A program made the position numbers and the translations under genes. Below the pieces are notes generated by a model. The model saw only the letters and a list, made by a program, of their open reading frames with translations. It did not search any database and was not told where the DNA came from. 51,743 nt of DNA from Micromonospora solifontis. GTDB lineage: Bacteria > Actinomycetota > Actinomycetes > Mycobacteriales > Micromonosporaceae. Below, piece by piece: positions 40,700 to 50,231 of the stretch (position 1 is the first letter of the stretch; every line of letters begins with the position of its first letter). The stretch covers positions 1 to 51,743 of the forward strand of contig NZ_RJLN01000038.1 in assembly GCF_003725545.1 (NCBI RefSeq), in the 5' to 3' direction.

Positions 40700-40753
40700 C
40701 CCCTCCCGCGGGGTGCGCCCCTCCCGCGGGGCGCGCCCCTCCCGCGGTGCGCG
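40700..40753 (+). repeat. Three 18-bp tandem repeats after phoD
   Basis: Units 40700-40717, 40718-40735 and 40736-40753 start CCCCTCCCGCGG and differ at two or three positions. The first two contain the palindrome CCCGCGGG. Confidence 0.8.
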
Positions 40754-40761
40754 CTGATTCT

Positions 40762-40803
40762 CGGAAAGAGTGGTCATCCGACGCGGGATGGCCACTCTTT
40801 CCG
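40762..40803. terminator. Bidirectional terminator between phoD and yjbQ-like gene
   Basis: An 18-bp stem (40762-40779 with 40786-40803) with one G-T pair and a 6-nt loop sits between two convergent genes. Confidence 0.8.
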
Positions 40804-40839
40804 TGAACGAGGCCGCTCGTCGGGCGGGTGCCGGGGGCG

Positions 40840-41244
40840 TCAGGCGGGGAGGAAGGAGAGGCGGACCTTGCGGGTGGGGTTGTCGCCGTTGGTGTCGACC
40901 AGGCAGATCGACTGCCAGGTGCCGAGCTGGAGGCGGCCGCCGAGCACCGGCAGGGTCGCGTACGGGGGGACGAAGGCCGGCAGCACATGGTCCCGGCCGT
41001 GCCCGGGCGAGCCGTGCCGGTGCCGCCACCGGTCGTCGGCGGGGAGCAGGTCGTCGATCGCCCGCAGCAGGTCGTCGTCGGAGCCGGACCCGGTCTCGAT
41101 GATCGCCAGCCCGGCGGTGGCGTGCGGCACGAAGACGTGCAGCAGCCCGTCCCCCTGGCCGGAGACGAAGCGTTCGGCCTCGGCGGTGATGTCCCGGACG
41201 GTCGGCCGGGACCCGGTCTGGACGCTGATCACCTCACTGCGCAT
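40840..41244 (-). CDS. YjbQ family protein (secondary thiamine-phosphate synthase-like)
   Basis: This 134-residue UPF0047/YjbQ protein shows HVFVPHATAGLAIIETGSGS, DDLLPADDRWRHRHGSPGHG with its His cluster, PAFVPPYATLPVLGGRLQLG and TWQSICLVDTNGDNPTRKV. Weak thiamine-phosphate synthase activity is reported for the family, but the true role is unclear. ATG 41244 is chosen over the ATG three codons earlier because CAGAAT lies 7 nt upstream. Confidence 0.88.
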   Translation of the reverse strand: MRSEVISVQTGSRPTVRDITAEAERFVSGQGDGLLHVFVPHATAGLAIIETGSGSDDDLLRAIDDLLPADDRWRHRHGSPGHGRDHVLPAFVPPYATLPVLGGRLQLGTWQSICLVDTNGDNPTRKVRLSFLPA

Positions 41245-41251
41245 ACGGCGC

Positions 41252-41257
41252 ATTCTG
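41252..41257 (-). promoter_or_regulatory. Candidate -10 of leaderless yjbQ-like gene
   Basis: On the minus strand CAGAAT is followed by 7 nt and the ATG at 41244. Confidence 0.35.
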
Positions 41258-41267
41258 CCCCAACGGC

Positions 41268-41633
41268 TTAGGAGCCGCCCCCGCCGCCGCCACAGTCACC
41301 ACCGCCGCCGCCCCCGCTGCTTCCGCCGCCACCGCAGTCACCGCCGCCGCTCCAGTCGAACGTGAAGTCCGCGCCGGCGGCGCCGGATTGGGTCGACGCA
41401 CCGAGGAAGCCCGCCGAGGGGCCGCCCGGACGGACCGGAACGGACCGCCGCTCGCGGACCTTCCCCGCACCGCCCAGCATCAGCAGCACACCGACGCCGG
41501 CGCCGAGCAGCGGCGCCGGACCCCAGTCCCGGGCACTGGAGATCGCGGGCACGAGAGTCGCGGCGGAGACCGCCAGGACCGCCAGGCCCACGCCCGTCAA
41601 CGCCACACCCACCAGTACCGGTCGCCCGCGCAT
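41268..41633 (-). CDS. Small membrane protein with Gly/Cys-rich tail
   Basis: This 121-residue protein has two membrane helices (VLVGVALTGVGLAVLAVSAA and APLLGAGVGVLLMLGGAG), a basic loop, a hydrophobic stretch, and a C-terminal tail of about 27 residues made almost only of Gly with Ser, Asp and two Cys (GGGDCGGGGSSGGG then GDCGGGGGGS). Not a named family. Similar Gly/Cys tails occur on some membrane proteins of unknown role. TACCCT lies 6 nt before the ATG, so the mRNA may be leaderless. Confidence 0.7.
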   Translation of the reverse strand: MRGRPVLVGVALTGVGLAVLAVSAATLVPAISSARDWGPAPLLGAGVGVLLMLGGAGKVRERRSVPVRPGGPSAGFLGASTQSGAAGADFTFDWSGGGDCGGGGSSGGGGGGDCGGGGGGS

Positions 41634-41639
41634 GGCGGC

Positions 41640-41645
41640 AGGGTA
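41640..41645 (-). promoter_or_regulatory. Candidate -10 of leaderless Gly/Cys-tail gene
   Basis: On the minus strand TACCCT is followed by 6 nt and the ATG at 41633. Confidence 0.4.
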
Positions 41646-41815
41646 GCCGGGCGGGTCCAGCGGCCCCCGGGTCGGCGCGCACGGTGATCGCACAAAGTTA
41701 CTGGTGAGTACCTGTGTTCAGCGTCGCGTCTGGGGGAGGGAGACGTGACGACGAGCGCCACGAGGGGGCAGGATGGCGCTAGAGACCTATCCCACACAGA
41801 ACCGAGGGAACGCCT

Positions 41816-44560
41816 GTGGCTACGGAACGCAAGCGCCCGGTGATCACCGCTGGTCTGCCGAGCCAGCTTCCGGACATCGACCCTGAAGAGACCAGCGAAT
41901 GGGTCGAGTCGCTCGACGGTGTCATCGACGAGCGCGGGACAAAGCGTGCCCGCTACGTGATGCTGCGCCTGCTGGAGCGGGCCCGCGAGCGTCAGGTCGG
42001 GGTGCCGTCCCTGACCACCACCGACTACATCAACACCATCCCGCCGGAGCGCGAGCCGTGGTTCCCGGGTGACGAGCACATCGAGCGGCGGATCCGGGCG
42101 TACATCCGGTGGAACGCGGCGATGCTGGTGCACCGGGCGCAGCGGCCGGAGATCGGCGTGGGTGGGCACATCTCCACGTTCGCCAGCTCCGCTTCGCTCT
42201 ACGAGGTGGGCTTCAATCACTTCTTCCGGGGCAAGGACCACCCGGGCGGTGGCGACCACATCTTCTACCAGGGTCACGCCTCTCCCGGCATGTACGCGCG
42301 GGCCTTCCTGGAGGGGCGGCTCAGCGCCGACCTGCTCGACGGTTTCCGGCAGGAGCTGTCCCACCCGGGTGGCGGCCTGCCGTCGTACCCGCACCCGCGG
42401 TTGATGCCGGACTTCTGGGAGTTTCCCACCGTGTCCATGGGCCTGGGCCCGATGAACGCGATCTACCAGGCGCGGTTCAACCGCTACCTGCACCACCGGG
42501 GTATCAAGGACACCTCGCAGCAGCACGTCTGGGCGTTCCTGGGCGATGGTGAGATGGACGAGGTCGAGTCGCTCGGCGCGATCGGCGTGGCCGCCCGCGA
42601 GGAGCTGGACAACCTCACCTTCGTGATCAACTGCAACCTGCAGCGGCTCGACGGCCCGGTGCGGGGCAACGGCAAGGTCATGCAGGAGCTGGAGGCGTTC
42701 TTCCGGGGCGCCGGCTGGAACGTCATCAAGGTGGTCTGGGGCCGGGAGTGGGACCCGCTGCTCGCCGCGGACACCGACGGCGCGCTGGTCAACCTGATGA
42801 ACACCACGCCCGACGGTGACTACCAGACCTACAAGGCGGAGTCCGGGGCGTACGTGCGGGAGCACTTCTTCGGCCGCGACCCGCGCACCCGCAAGATGGT
42901 CGAGCACCTGAGCGACGACGAGATCTGGAACCTCAAGCGGGGTGGCCACGACTACCGCAAGCTCTACGCGGCCTACAAGGCGGCCATGGAGCACACCGGC
43001 CAGCCGACGGTGATCCTGGCCAAGACCATCAAGGGCTGGACGCTGGGCTCGCACTTCGAGGCCCGCAACGCCACCCACCAGATGAAGAAGCTGACGCTGG
43101 AGGACCTCAAGCTCTTCCGCGACCGGCTCTACCTGGACATCCCGGACAAGCAGCTGGAGGACAACCCCTACCTCCCGCCGTACTTCCACCCGGGCGAGAA
43201 ATCCGAGGAGATGGAGTACCTGCACGAGCGGCGCAAGCAGCTCGGCGGCTACCTGCCGACCCGCCGGACCACCGGCAAGACCCTCCAGATCCCCGGCCCC
43301 GAGCGGTTCGCCGACGTCAAGCGCGGCTCGGGCAAGCAGAAGGTGGCCACCACCATGGCCTTCGTCCGCCTGCTCAAGGACCTGATGAAGGACAAGGAGT
43401 TCGGCAAGCGCTGGGTGCCGATCATCCCGGACGAGGCCCGCACCTTCGGCATGGACTCGCTCTTCCCGACGGCGAAGATCTACTCGCCGCACGGCCAGCG
43501 GTACACCTCGGTGGACCGGGAGCTGTTCCTGTCGTACAAGGAGGCCACCACCGGCCAGATCCTGCACGAGGGGATCAACGAGGCCGGCTCGGTCGCCTCG
43601 TTCACCGCGGCCGGCACGTCGTACGCCACGCACGACGAGCCGATGATCCCGCTCTACATCTTCTACTCGATGTTCGGGTTCCAGCGGACCGGCGACGGGC
43701 TGTGGGCCGCGGCCGACCAGATGGCGCGGGGCTTCCTGCTCGGCGCGACCGCCGGCCGGACCACGCTCAACGGTGAGGGCCTGCAGCACGAGGACGGCCA
43801 CTCGCTGCTGCTCGCCGCCACGAACCCGGCGGTGGCCGCCTACGACCCGGCGTTCGCCTTCGAGATCTCGCACATCATGGAGAGCGGCCTGCACCGGATG
43901 TACGGCGAGGCGCAGGAGAACATCTTCTACTACCTCACCGTCTACAACGAGCCGATCTTCCAGCCGGCCGAGCCGGAGGGCGTGGACGTCGAGGGCATCG
44001 TCAAGGGCATCTACCGCTACTCGCCGGCCCCCCAGGTGGACGGGGACGCGCCGAAGGCCAACATCCTGGCCTCCGGCACGGGCATGCAGTGGGCGCTCAA
44101 GGCGCAGAAGCTGCTCGCCGAGGACTGGGGCGTGGCCGCCGACGTCTGGTCGGTGACCTCCTGGACCGAGCTGCGCCGGGACGCGGTGGAGTGCGAGGAG
44201 CACAACCTGCTCAACCCGGGCGGCGAGCAGCGGGTGCCGTACATCCAGCGGAAGCTGGCCGACGCCGACGGGCCGAAGGTCGCGGTCAGCGACTGGATGC
44301 GCGCGGTACCGGACCTGATCGCCCGCTGGGTACCCGGCGACTACACCTCGCTCGGCACCGACGGCTTCGGCCTGTCGGACACCCGGCACGCGCTGCGCCG
44401 GCACTTCCACGTCGACGCCGAGTCGGTGGCGGTCGCGGCGCTGCGGCAGCTCGCCCTCCGCGGTGCGGTGCCGGCCCACGTGCCGGCCGAGGCCGCCAAG
44501 AAGTACGCGCTGGAGGACGTCAACGCGGCCCCGGTCGGCGAGACCGGCGGCGACAGCTGA
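41816..44560 (+). CDS. aceE: Pyruvate dehydrogenase E1 component, homodimeric type
   Basis: This 914-residue E1 decarboxylates pyruvate and passes the acetyl group to the E2 lipoyl domain. Evidence: [34 protein letters not shown] block ([20 protein letters not shown]), the TPP site [11 protein letters not shown] at about 241-250 with [15 protein letters not shown], and [20 protein letters not shown] in the pyrimidine domain. Length is normal. GTG 41816 with GAGGGAA upstream. A strong terminator follows. E2 and E3 are encoded elsewhere, as usual in actinobacteria. Confidence 0.96.
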   Translation: MATERKRPVITAGLPSQLPDIDPEETSEWVESLDGVIDERGTKRARYVMLRLLERARERQVGVPSLTTTDYINTIPPEREPWFPGDEHIERRIRAYIRWNAAMLVHRAQRPEIGVGGHISTFASSASLYEVGFNHFFRGKDHPGGGDHIFYQGHASPGMYARAFLEGRLSADLLDGFRQELSHPGGGLPSYPHPRLMPDFWEFPTVSMGLGPMNAIYQARFNRYLHHRGIKDTSQQHVWAFLGDGEMDEVESLGAIGVAAREELDNLTFVINCNLQRLDGPVRGNGKVMQELEAFFRGAGWNVIKVVWGREWDPLLAADTDGALVNLMNTTPDGDYQTYKAESGAYVREHFFGRDPRTRKMVEHLSDDEIWNLKRGGHDYRKLYAAYKAAMEHTGQPTVILAKTIKGWTLGSHFEARNATHQMKKLTLEDLKLFRDRLYLDIPDKQLEDNPYLPPYFHPGEKSEEMEYLHERRKQLGGYLPTRRTTGKTLQIPGPERFADVKRGSGKQKVATTMAFVRLLKDLMKDKEFGKRWVPIIPDEARTFGMDSLFPTAKIYSPHGQRYTSVDRELFLSYKEATTGQILHEGINEAGSVASFTAAGTSYATHDEPMIPLYIFYSMFGFQRTGDGLWAAADQMARGFLLGATAGRTTLNGEGLQHEDGHSLLLAATNPAVAAYDPAFAFEISHIMESGLHRMYGEAQENIFYYLTVYNEPIFQPAEPEGVDVEGIVKGIYRYSPAPQVDGDAPKANILASGTGMQWALKAQKLLAEDWGVAADVWSVTSWTELRRDAVECEEHNLLNPGGEQRVPYIQRKLADADGPKVAVSDWMRAVPDLIARWVPGDYTSLGTDGFGLSDTRHALRRHFHVDAESVAVAALRQLALRGAVPAHVPAEAAKKYALEDVNAAPVGETGGDS

Positions 44561-44570
44561 CTGATCCGAA

Positions 44571-44605
44571 CGAAGGGGCCCGGCGCTCCGCGCCGGGCCC
44601 CTTCG
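44571..44605 (+). terminator. aceE terminator
   Basis: Perfect 15-bp stem (44571-44585 with 44591-44605), 5-nt loop, starting 10 bp after the aceE stop and followed by a short T-containing stretch. Confidence 0.88.
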
Positions 44606-44724
44606 CCGTTTCGTGCCCAGCCCGCTGTCGCGCTCGATCCGGGATGTAGTGGCCTCGGATCGGACCGGATGCCCCTACAAGCCGGATCGAGCACGATCTT
44701 GACGCCGGGCGCCGGGCAGCGGGC

Positions 44725-45243
44725 GTGTCGATCCTCGGTTTCCTGGGCGAGGGGCCGCTGCACGGCTACGAGCTGAAGGTCCGCATCGCGCGCCTGGCCG
44801 GCTACGCCCGGCCGGTCAGCGACGGCAGCCTCTATCCGGCGATCAACCGGCTGGAGCGGGCCGGACTGGTCAGCCGGCAACAGGAACCCGGGGCTGCCGC
44901 GGCGCCCCGACACACCCTCTCGCTCACCGACGCCGGGCGGGCGGAGCTGTCGCGGCGGCTGCGCGAGCCGGCCGACCTCGACGTCACCGACCAGAACCGG
45001 TTCTTCACCCTGCTGGCCTTCCTCGGCCAGCTCGACGATCCGGCGGCGCAGGCCACGGTGCTCGAACGCCGGCTGGCCTTCCTCGACCAGCCGGCGAGCT
45101 TCTTCCACACCGGCGAGCGACCGCAGCGGGCCGCCGAGCAGACGGACCTCTTCCGGCGGGGAATGCTGGTGATGGCCCGGGACATCAGCCGGGCCGAGCG
45201 CTCGTGGCTCCGAAGCGCGATCGCGGAGCTGCGCGCCGGCTGA
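44725..45243 (+). CDS. PadR-family transcriptional regulator
   Basis: This 172-residue protein has a winged HTH: SILGFLGEGPLHGYELKVRI, VSDGSLYPAINRLERAGLV and the wing AAPRHTLSLTDAGRAELSRR. A C-terminal helical dimerisation part follows (FLGQLDDPAAQATVLERRLA). The N terminus is short for the family, but GTG 44725 is the only reasonable start. Convergent with an SRPBCC gene; target unknown. Confidence 0.88.
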   Translation: MSILGFLGEGPLHGYELKVRIARLAGYARPVSDGSLYPAINRLERAGLVSRQQEPGAAAAPRHTLSLTDAGRAELSRRLREPADLDVTDQNRFFTLLAFLGQLDDPAAQATVLERRLAFLDQPASFFHTGERPQRAAEQTDLFRRGMLVMARDISRAERSWLRSAIAELRAG

Positions 45244-45259
45244 CGGTGGCGGATTCGAC

Positions 45260-45296
45260 GATGGTCCGGCGTCCCTGGCGGGAACGCCGGACCATC
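45260..45296. terminator. Bidirectional terminator between padR and SRPBCC genes
   Basis: 13-bp perfect stem (45260-45272 with 45284-45296) between two converging genes. Confidence 0.75.
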
Positions 45297-45328
45297 ACCA
45301 TCGCGGGCGGCGCCGGGACCGGCTCCGG

Positions 45329-45775
45329 TCAGCCGACGGCGGCCAGATCGGTGAGCCGGGCCAGCGAGTCCTCCAGGTCGGCGCCGACCCGCCGCAGGCC
45401 GAGCCGGAGCAGGGCGGCCTTGACCGGCCCGGCGGGCCACCGTACGACGATGAGCCGCACGATCGTCCCGCCCTCCTCCTCATCCGGGGTCAGCTGTACG
45501 TAGATCTCGGTGCGCGCCTCGGCCCGGGCTCCGGCGCCCTTGGCCCGTTCGCGCCACCCGATCAGGGTCGGCTCCTGGTAGGCGATCACCTCGGCCTCGT
45601 GCGCCGCGCCGCGCCCGGCCTGGACCAGTTGTCGCCGGCCGAAGCCCTCCCCCGAGAGGACCTCGGCCGCGCGGACCCCCGCCAGCCAGGCCGGCAACTG
45701 CTCGGCCCGCTGCACGACGTCCCAGACCGCTTCCACCGGCGCCATCACGTGCGCACTGCGTTCCACGAGGATCAT
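45329..45775 (-). CDS. SRPBCC family protein (polyketide cyclase/START-like)
   Basis: This 148-residue protein shows the helix-grip fold pattern: VERSAHVMAPVEAVWDVVQR, LPAWLAGVRAAEVLSGEGFG, EVIAYQEPTLIGWRERAKGA and GTIVRLIVVRWPAGPVKAAL. Such proteins bind hydrophobic ligands or act as cyclases; the specific role is unknown. ATG 45775 is preceded by GGGGGAAAGACAAG. Confidence 0.87.
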   Translation of the reverse strand: MILVERSAHVMAPVEAVWDVVQRAEQLPAWLAGVRAAEVLSGEGFGRRQLVQAGRGAAHEAEVIAYQEPTLIGWRERAKGAGARAEARTEIYVQLTPDEEEGGTIVRLIVVRWPAGPVKAALLRLGLRRVGADLEDSLARLTDLAAVG

Positions 45776-45962
45776 CTTGTCTTTCCCCCACTTAAAACAC
45801 ATCCGCGATATTCGGCACTCTATGTGTAAATCGGACTTACCCGGACGGGTTCGGAAAAGACACGCCGAAAGCCCTTGCGCCGCCCGCCTTCCCGGGCCTA
45901 TGGACCGGCGGCGCTCCGCGCCCTAGAGTCGCGAGCACGCTTCGCGTTTCAGGGGAGGGCGC

Positions 45963-47294
45963 ATGACGTACCCGCCGATGCCCGAGTTTCCCGCCGGCTT
46001 CCGCTGGGGGGTGTCCACCTCGGCGTACCAGATCGAGGGGGCGGCGACCGCCGACGGTCGAGGGCCGTCCATCTGGGACACCTTCGCCCACTCGCCGGGG
46101 CGGATCGTCGACGGCAGCACCGGCGACGAGGCGTGCGACCACTACCACCGGTACGCCGAGGACGTCGCGCTGCTGGCCGGCCTCGGGGTTTCCGCGTACC
46201 GGTTCTCGATCGCCTGGCCCCGGGTGCAGCCCACGGGCGCCGGCCCGGCCAACCAGGCCGGGCTGGACTTCTACGACCGGCTGGTGGACGAACTGCTCGG
46301 GCACGACGTCGATCCGGTCGCCACGCTGTTCCACTGGGACCTGCCGCAGGCCCTGGAGGACGCCGGCGGCTGGCTCAACCGGGACACCGCCGCCCGCTTC
46401 GCCGAGTACGCCGACCTGGTCGCCGCCCGCCTCGGCGACCGGGTGAAGCTCTGGATCACGCTCAACGAGCCGTTCATCCACATGAGCCTCGGGCACGGGA
46501 TGGGGGTGCACGCCCCCGGCCGGACGCTGCTCTTCGACGCCTTCCCGGTGGCCCACCACCAGTTGCTCGGACATGGCCTCGCGGTCTCCGCGCTGCGCGC
46601 CCGCAGCGGCAGTCCGGTGGCCATCGCGAACAACTACTCCCCGGTCCGCCTGGCCGGCGGCACCGACGCCGACCGGGCCGCCGGGGCGGTGTACGACGCG
46701 CTGCACAACCGGCTCTTCACCGACCCGCTGCTCGGCCTGGGCTACCCCGACAAGCCCGGCTTCGACCCGACCCTGGTCCGGGACGGTGACCTCGACGTGA
46801 TCGCCGCCCCGATCGACGTGCTCGGGGTGAACTACTACAACCCGACCGGCATCCGGGCCGCCGAGGAGGATTCGCCGCTGCCGTTCGAGATCGTCCCGCT
46901 GGACGGGTACCCCCGGACCGCGTTCGACTGGCCGGTGGCCCCGGACGGCCTCCGCGAACTGCTGGTCCAACTGCGTGACCGGTACGGCGACGCGCTGCCG
47001 CCGATCCAGGTGACCGAGAGCGGGTGCGCCTACGACGACGTGCCGGACGCCGACGGCCGGGTGGACGACCCGGACCGGATCGCGTACCTGGACGGGCACC
47101 TGCGCGCGGTCCGCGAGGCGATCGACGCCGGGGTCCCGGTGACCGGGTACTTCGTCTGGTCGCTGCTGGACAACTGGGAGTGGGCCGAGGGCTTCACCAA
47201 GCGGTTCGGCCTGGTGCACGTGGACTACGCCACCCAGCGGCGTACCCCGAAGTCCTCGTACGCCTGGTTCCGGGACCGGGTGGTCAAGCCGTGA
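45963..47294 (+). CDS. GH1 family beta-glucosidase
   Basis: This 443-residue glycoside hydrolase family 1 enzyme has acid/base E169 in TLNEPF and nucleophile E352 in VTESG. Other blocks: GVSTSAYQIEGAATADGRGP, FSIAWPRVQP, FHWDLPQALED, NYYNPTGIR and FVWSLLDNWEWAEGF. It releases glucose (or related sugars) from beta-glucosides, in the cytoplasm since no signal is present. GGGGAGGGCGC precedes the ATG at 45963. Its stop overlaps the next start (GTGA), pairing it with an MFS transporter that likely brings in the glycoside. Confidence 0.95.
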   Translation: MTYPPMPEFPAGFRWGVSTSAYQIEGAATADGRGPSIWDTFAHSPGRIVDGSTGDEACDHYHRYAEDVALLAGLGVSAYRFSIAWPRVQPTGAGPANQAGLDFYDRLVDELLGHDVDPVATLFHWDLPQALEDAGGWLNRDTAARFAEYADLVAARLGDRVKLWITLNEPFIHMSLGHGMGVHAPGRTLLFDAFPVAHHQLLGHGLAVSALRARSGSPVAIANNYSPVRLAGGTDADRAAGAVYDALHNRLFTDPLLGLGYPDKPGFDPTLVRDGDLDVIAAPIDVLGVNYYNPTGIRAAEEDSPLPFEIVPLDGYPRTAFDWPVAPDGLRELLVQLRDRYGDALPPIQVTESGCAYDDVPDADGRVDDPDRIAYLDGHLRAVREAIDAGVPVTGYFVWSLLDNWEWAEGFTKRFGLVHVDYATQRRTPKSSYAWFRDRVVKP

Positions 47295-48568
47295 CCACGG
47301 TGAACCCGACGCCGGCCTCGCTGCCGGCGGCGCTCGCCGAACCGACCGTGCCGGTGCGGCGGAGCTGGATCGCGCTCATCTTCGCGGCCAACCTGGGCGT
47401 CTGGATGGCCTTCTTCACCCCGATCCAGGTGCTGCTGCCGCAGCAGATCGAGCGGATCGCCCCGGGCGACAAGGAGGCGATGCTCGCGGTGGTGACCGGC
47501 CTGGGCGCGCTCGCCGCGGTGCTCGCCAATCCGCTCGCCGGCGCGCTCTCCGACCGGACCTCGCTGCGGCTGGCGAACCGGCACTTCGGCCGGCGGCACG
47601 TCTGGACCGCCGCCGGGGCGGTGCTCGGCGCGCTGGCCCTGGTGCTGCTCGCCCGGCAGGACACCATCGCCGGGGTGGCGGTGGGTTGGGTCGCCGCCCA
47701 GGTCTGCTTCAACGCGATGCTGGCCAGCCTCACCGCCGCCATCCCGGACCGGGTGCCGGTCGCCCAGCGCGGCGGCGTCTCCGGCTGGGTGGGCATCCCG
47801 CAGGCGCTCGGCCTGGTGGTCGGGGCGGTGCTGGTCACCGCCGCGGTCACCGGCAACGCCGCCGGGTACGCGGCGATCGCGCTGGCGGTGCTGCTGCTGT
47901 CGCTGCCGTTCGCGCTGCTCACCGAGGACGACCCGCTGCCCCGCGAGCACCGGTCGGCGCTGCGGCTGCGCGCGCTGCTGGCCTCCATGTGGATCAGCCC
48001 GCGCCGGCACCCGGACTTCGCCTGGGCCTGGTTCACCCGCTTCCTGGTCCAGACCGGCAACGCCCTCGGCACGCTCTACCTGCTGTACTTCCTCAGCGAC
48101 GGGGTCCGGGTGGCCGACCCCGAGGGCGCGCTGCTGGTGCTGATCCTGCTCTACACGCTCGGCATGATGCTCACCGCCGTGGTGGCCGGCCGGCTCTCCG
48201 ACCGGTCCGGCCGGCGGAAGGTGTTCGTGATCGTCTCCGGACTGATCATGGCGGTGGCGGCGGTGCTGCTCGCGATGGCGCCGACCTGGCCGATGGCGAT
48301 CGTCGCCGCGTTGCTGCTCGGTGCCGGTTACGGCGTCTACCTGGCGGTGGACGCGGCGCTGATCACCCAGGTGCTGCCGGCCGCGACCGACCGGGCCAAG
48401 GACCTCGGGGTGATCAACATCGCCAACTCCGCGCCGCAGGTGCTCGGCCCGGCGTTGTCCGCCCCGATCGTGGTCCACCTGGGCGGCTATCCCACCCTGT
48501 ACGCGGTCACCGCGGCGGTCACCCTGGTCGGCAGCGTCCTGGTTCTGAAGATCAAGGCGGTGCCCTGA
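47291..48568 (+). CDS. MFS transporter, probable sugar/glycoside permease
   Basis: This 425-residue transporter has about 12 helices. Motif A-like segments occur after helix 2 ([20 protein letters not shown]) and helix 8 ([20 protein letters not shown]). Start GTG 47291 overlaps the beta-glucosidase stop, so the two are coupled and the likely cargo is a beta-glucoside or similar (inference). C-terminal helices include [20 protein letters not shown]. Confidence 0.88.
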   Translation: MTTVNPTPASLPAALAEPTVPVRRSWIALIFAANLGVWMAFFTPIQVLLPQQIERIAPGDKEAMLAVVTGLGALAAVLANPLAGALSDRTSLRLANRHFGRRHVWTAAGAVLGALALVLLARQDTIAGVAVGWVAAQVCFNAMLASLTAAIPDRVPVAQRGGVSGWVGIPQALGLVVGAVLVTAAVTGNAAGYAAIALAVLLLSLPFALLTEDDPLPREHRSALRLRALLASMWISPRRHPDFAWAWFTRFLVQTGNALGTLYLLYFLSDGVRVADPEGALLVLILLYTLGMMLTAVVAGRLSDRSGRRKVFVIVSGLIMAVAAVLLAMAPTWPMAIVAALLLGAGYGVYLAVDAALITQVLPAATDRAKDLGVINIANSAPQVLGPALSAPIVVHLGGYPTLYAVTAAVTLVGSVLVLKIKAVP

Positions 48569-48604
48569 ACCGGCCCCCTGCCGGAAAGCGGTCGCGGCCC
48601 GCCG

Positions 48605-48610
48605 TAGGCT
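48605..48610 (+). promoter_or_regulatory. Candidate -10 of leaderless gltX
   Basis: TAGGCT followed by 7 nt and the GTG at 48618. Confidence 0.5.
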
Positions 48611-48617
48611 GGGGGAC

Positions 48618-50027
48618 GTGACGGTACGTGTACGCTTCGCCCCTTCCCCGACCGGTATGTTCCACGTCGGCGGTGCCCGCTCGGCCCTGCAGAACTGGAT
48701 CTACGCCAAGCAGCAGGGCGGGGTGTTCGTGCTCCGCATCGAGGACACCGACGCGGCCCGCAACAAGCCCGAGTGGACCGAGGGCATCCTGTCCGCGCTG
48801 GACTGGATCGGCATCGCGCGGGGCAGCTACGAGGGCCCGTACTTCCAGTCGTCGTACGCCGGCGAGCACCGCGCCGCCGCGCAGCGGCTCTACGACGGCG
48901 GCCGGGCGTACTACTGCGACTGCACCCGCGAGGACGTGCAGGCGCGGACCGGCTCGCAGTATCAGGGCTACGACGGCTACTGCCGGGACCGCGGGCTCGG
49001 CCCGGGCGAGGGGCGGGCACTGCGCTTCCGTACGCCGGACGAGGGCGCGACCGTGGTGGTCGACCTGATCCGGGGCGAGCCGACCTTCGAGAACAAGCTG
49101 ATCGAGGACTTCGTGATCGCCCGCGGCGACGGCTCCCCGGTCTTCCTGCTCGCCAACGTGGTCGACGACATGACCATGGGGATCACCCACGTGATCCGGG
49201 CCGAGGAGCACCTGCCCAACACCCCGAAGCAGCAGCTGCTCTGGGACGCCCTCGGGGTCAAGCCGCCGGTCTGGGCGCACGTGCCCGTGGTGGTCAACGA
49301 GAAGCGGCAGAAGCTGTCCAAGCGGCGCGACAAGGTCGCCCTGGAGGCGTACCGGGACGAGGGCTACCTCGCCGCCGCGATGCGCAACTACCTGATGCTG
49401 CTCGGCTGGGCGCCCTCCGGGGACCGGGAGATCGTGCCCTGGTCGGTGATCGAGGAGGCGTTCCGGCTGGAGGAGGTGAACCCCTCCCCCGCGTTCTTCG
49501 ACGAGAAGAAGCTGCGCGCGTTCAACGGCGAGTACATCCGGGCGCTGCCGGTCGAGGACTTCATCACCGAGTGCCAGCCGTGGCTGACCGGCACCGACAC
49601 CATCGTGCCGCCGCCCTGGCAGCCGGAGGAGTTCGATCCGGCCGCCTTCGCCGCGGTGGCCCCGCTGGCGCAGACCCGGATCGCGGTGCTCAGCGAGATC
49701 GTGCCGAACGTCGACTTCCTCTTCCTGGCCGACCCGCTGATCGACGAGGCGGCGTGGGCGAAGGCGATGAAGGAGGGCGCGGCGGAGCTGCTGGACGCGG
49801 CCGTCGCCGCGTTCGAGGCGCTGGAGTCCTGGGACGCCGAGTCGCTCAAGTCCACGCTGGAGGCGGTCGGCGCGGAGCGCGGCCTGAAGCTGGGCAAGGC
49901 CCAGGCCCCGGTCCGGGTCGCGGTCACCGGGCGTACGGTCGGGCTGCCGCTCTTCGAGTCCCTCGAAGTACTCGGCCGCGAGCGCACCCTGACCCGGCTG
50001 CGCGCCGCCCGGGTGCGCCTGGTCTGA
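48618..50027 (+). CDS. gltX: Glutamyl-tRNA synthetase
   Basis: This 469-residue class I aminoacyl-tRNA synthetase charges tRNA-Glu. The HIGH motif reads HVGGA after SPTGMF (residues 10-20), and the KMSKS motif reads KLSKR at 232-236. A four-Cys-like zinc knuckle is suggested by [11 protein letters not shown] with YDGYCRD. Length is standard for the bacterial enzyme. In actinobacteria it probably also charges tRNA-Gln for later transamidation (family knowledge). GTG 48618 follows a -10 hexamer with leaderless spacing. Confidence 0.96.
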   Translation: MTVRVRFAPSPTGMFHVGGARSALQNWIYAKQQGGVFVLRIEDTDAARNKPEWTEGILSALDWIGIARGSYEGPYFQSSYAGEHRAAAQRLYDGGRAYYCDCTREDVQARTGSQYQGYDGYCRDRGLGPGEGRALRFRTPDEGATVVVDLIRGEPTFENKLIEDFVIARGDGSPVFLLANVVDDMTMGITHVIRAEEHLPNTPKQQLLWDALGVKPPVWAHVPVVVNEKRQKLSKRRDKVALEAYRDEGYLAAAMRNYLMLLGWAPSGDREIVPWSVIEEAFRLEEVNPSPAFFDEKKLRAFNGEYIRALPVEDFITECQPWLTGTDTIVPPPWQPEEFDPAAFAAVAPLAQTRIAVLSEIVPNVDFLFLADPLIDEAAWAKAMKEGAAELLDAAVAAFEALESWDAESLKSTLEAVGAERGLKLGKAQAPVRVAVTGRTVGLPLFESLEVLGRERTLTRLRAARVRLV

Positions 50028-50082
50028 GCCCCGCTCCGGGTTGCCGCCGGCGGGTCGCGCCCGTCGGCGGTACGCCCAGGAT

Positions 50083-50129
50083 GGACATGTCCGTGAGACA
50101 GGAACATGTCGCAGCGACATGTCCGTCTC
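50083..50129. repeat. ACATGTC palindromes and hairpin after gltX
   Basis: GGACATGTCC (50083-50092) is a perfect palindrome. It is followed by an imperfect hairpin whose arms, 50095-50111 and 50115-50129, each contain ACATGTC and GAGAC/GTCTC. The unit may terminate gltX or be a dispersed repeat. Confidence 0.65.
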
Positions 50130-50231
50130 GGGTGCGGCCTGCCGCCGCCCAGCGGCGTCCGTGTTCGGCATGCCGAGCGCACCGGACAGCGGCGCGCGGC
50201 CGAACCGTGCCGAGCCGGCGGCGACCCTGGT

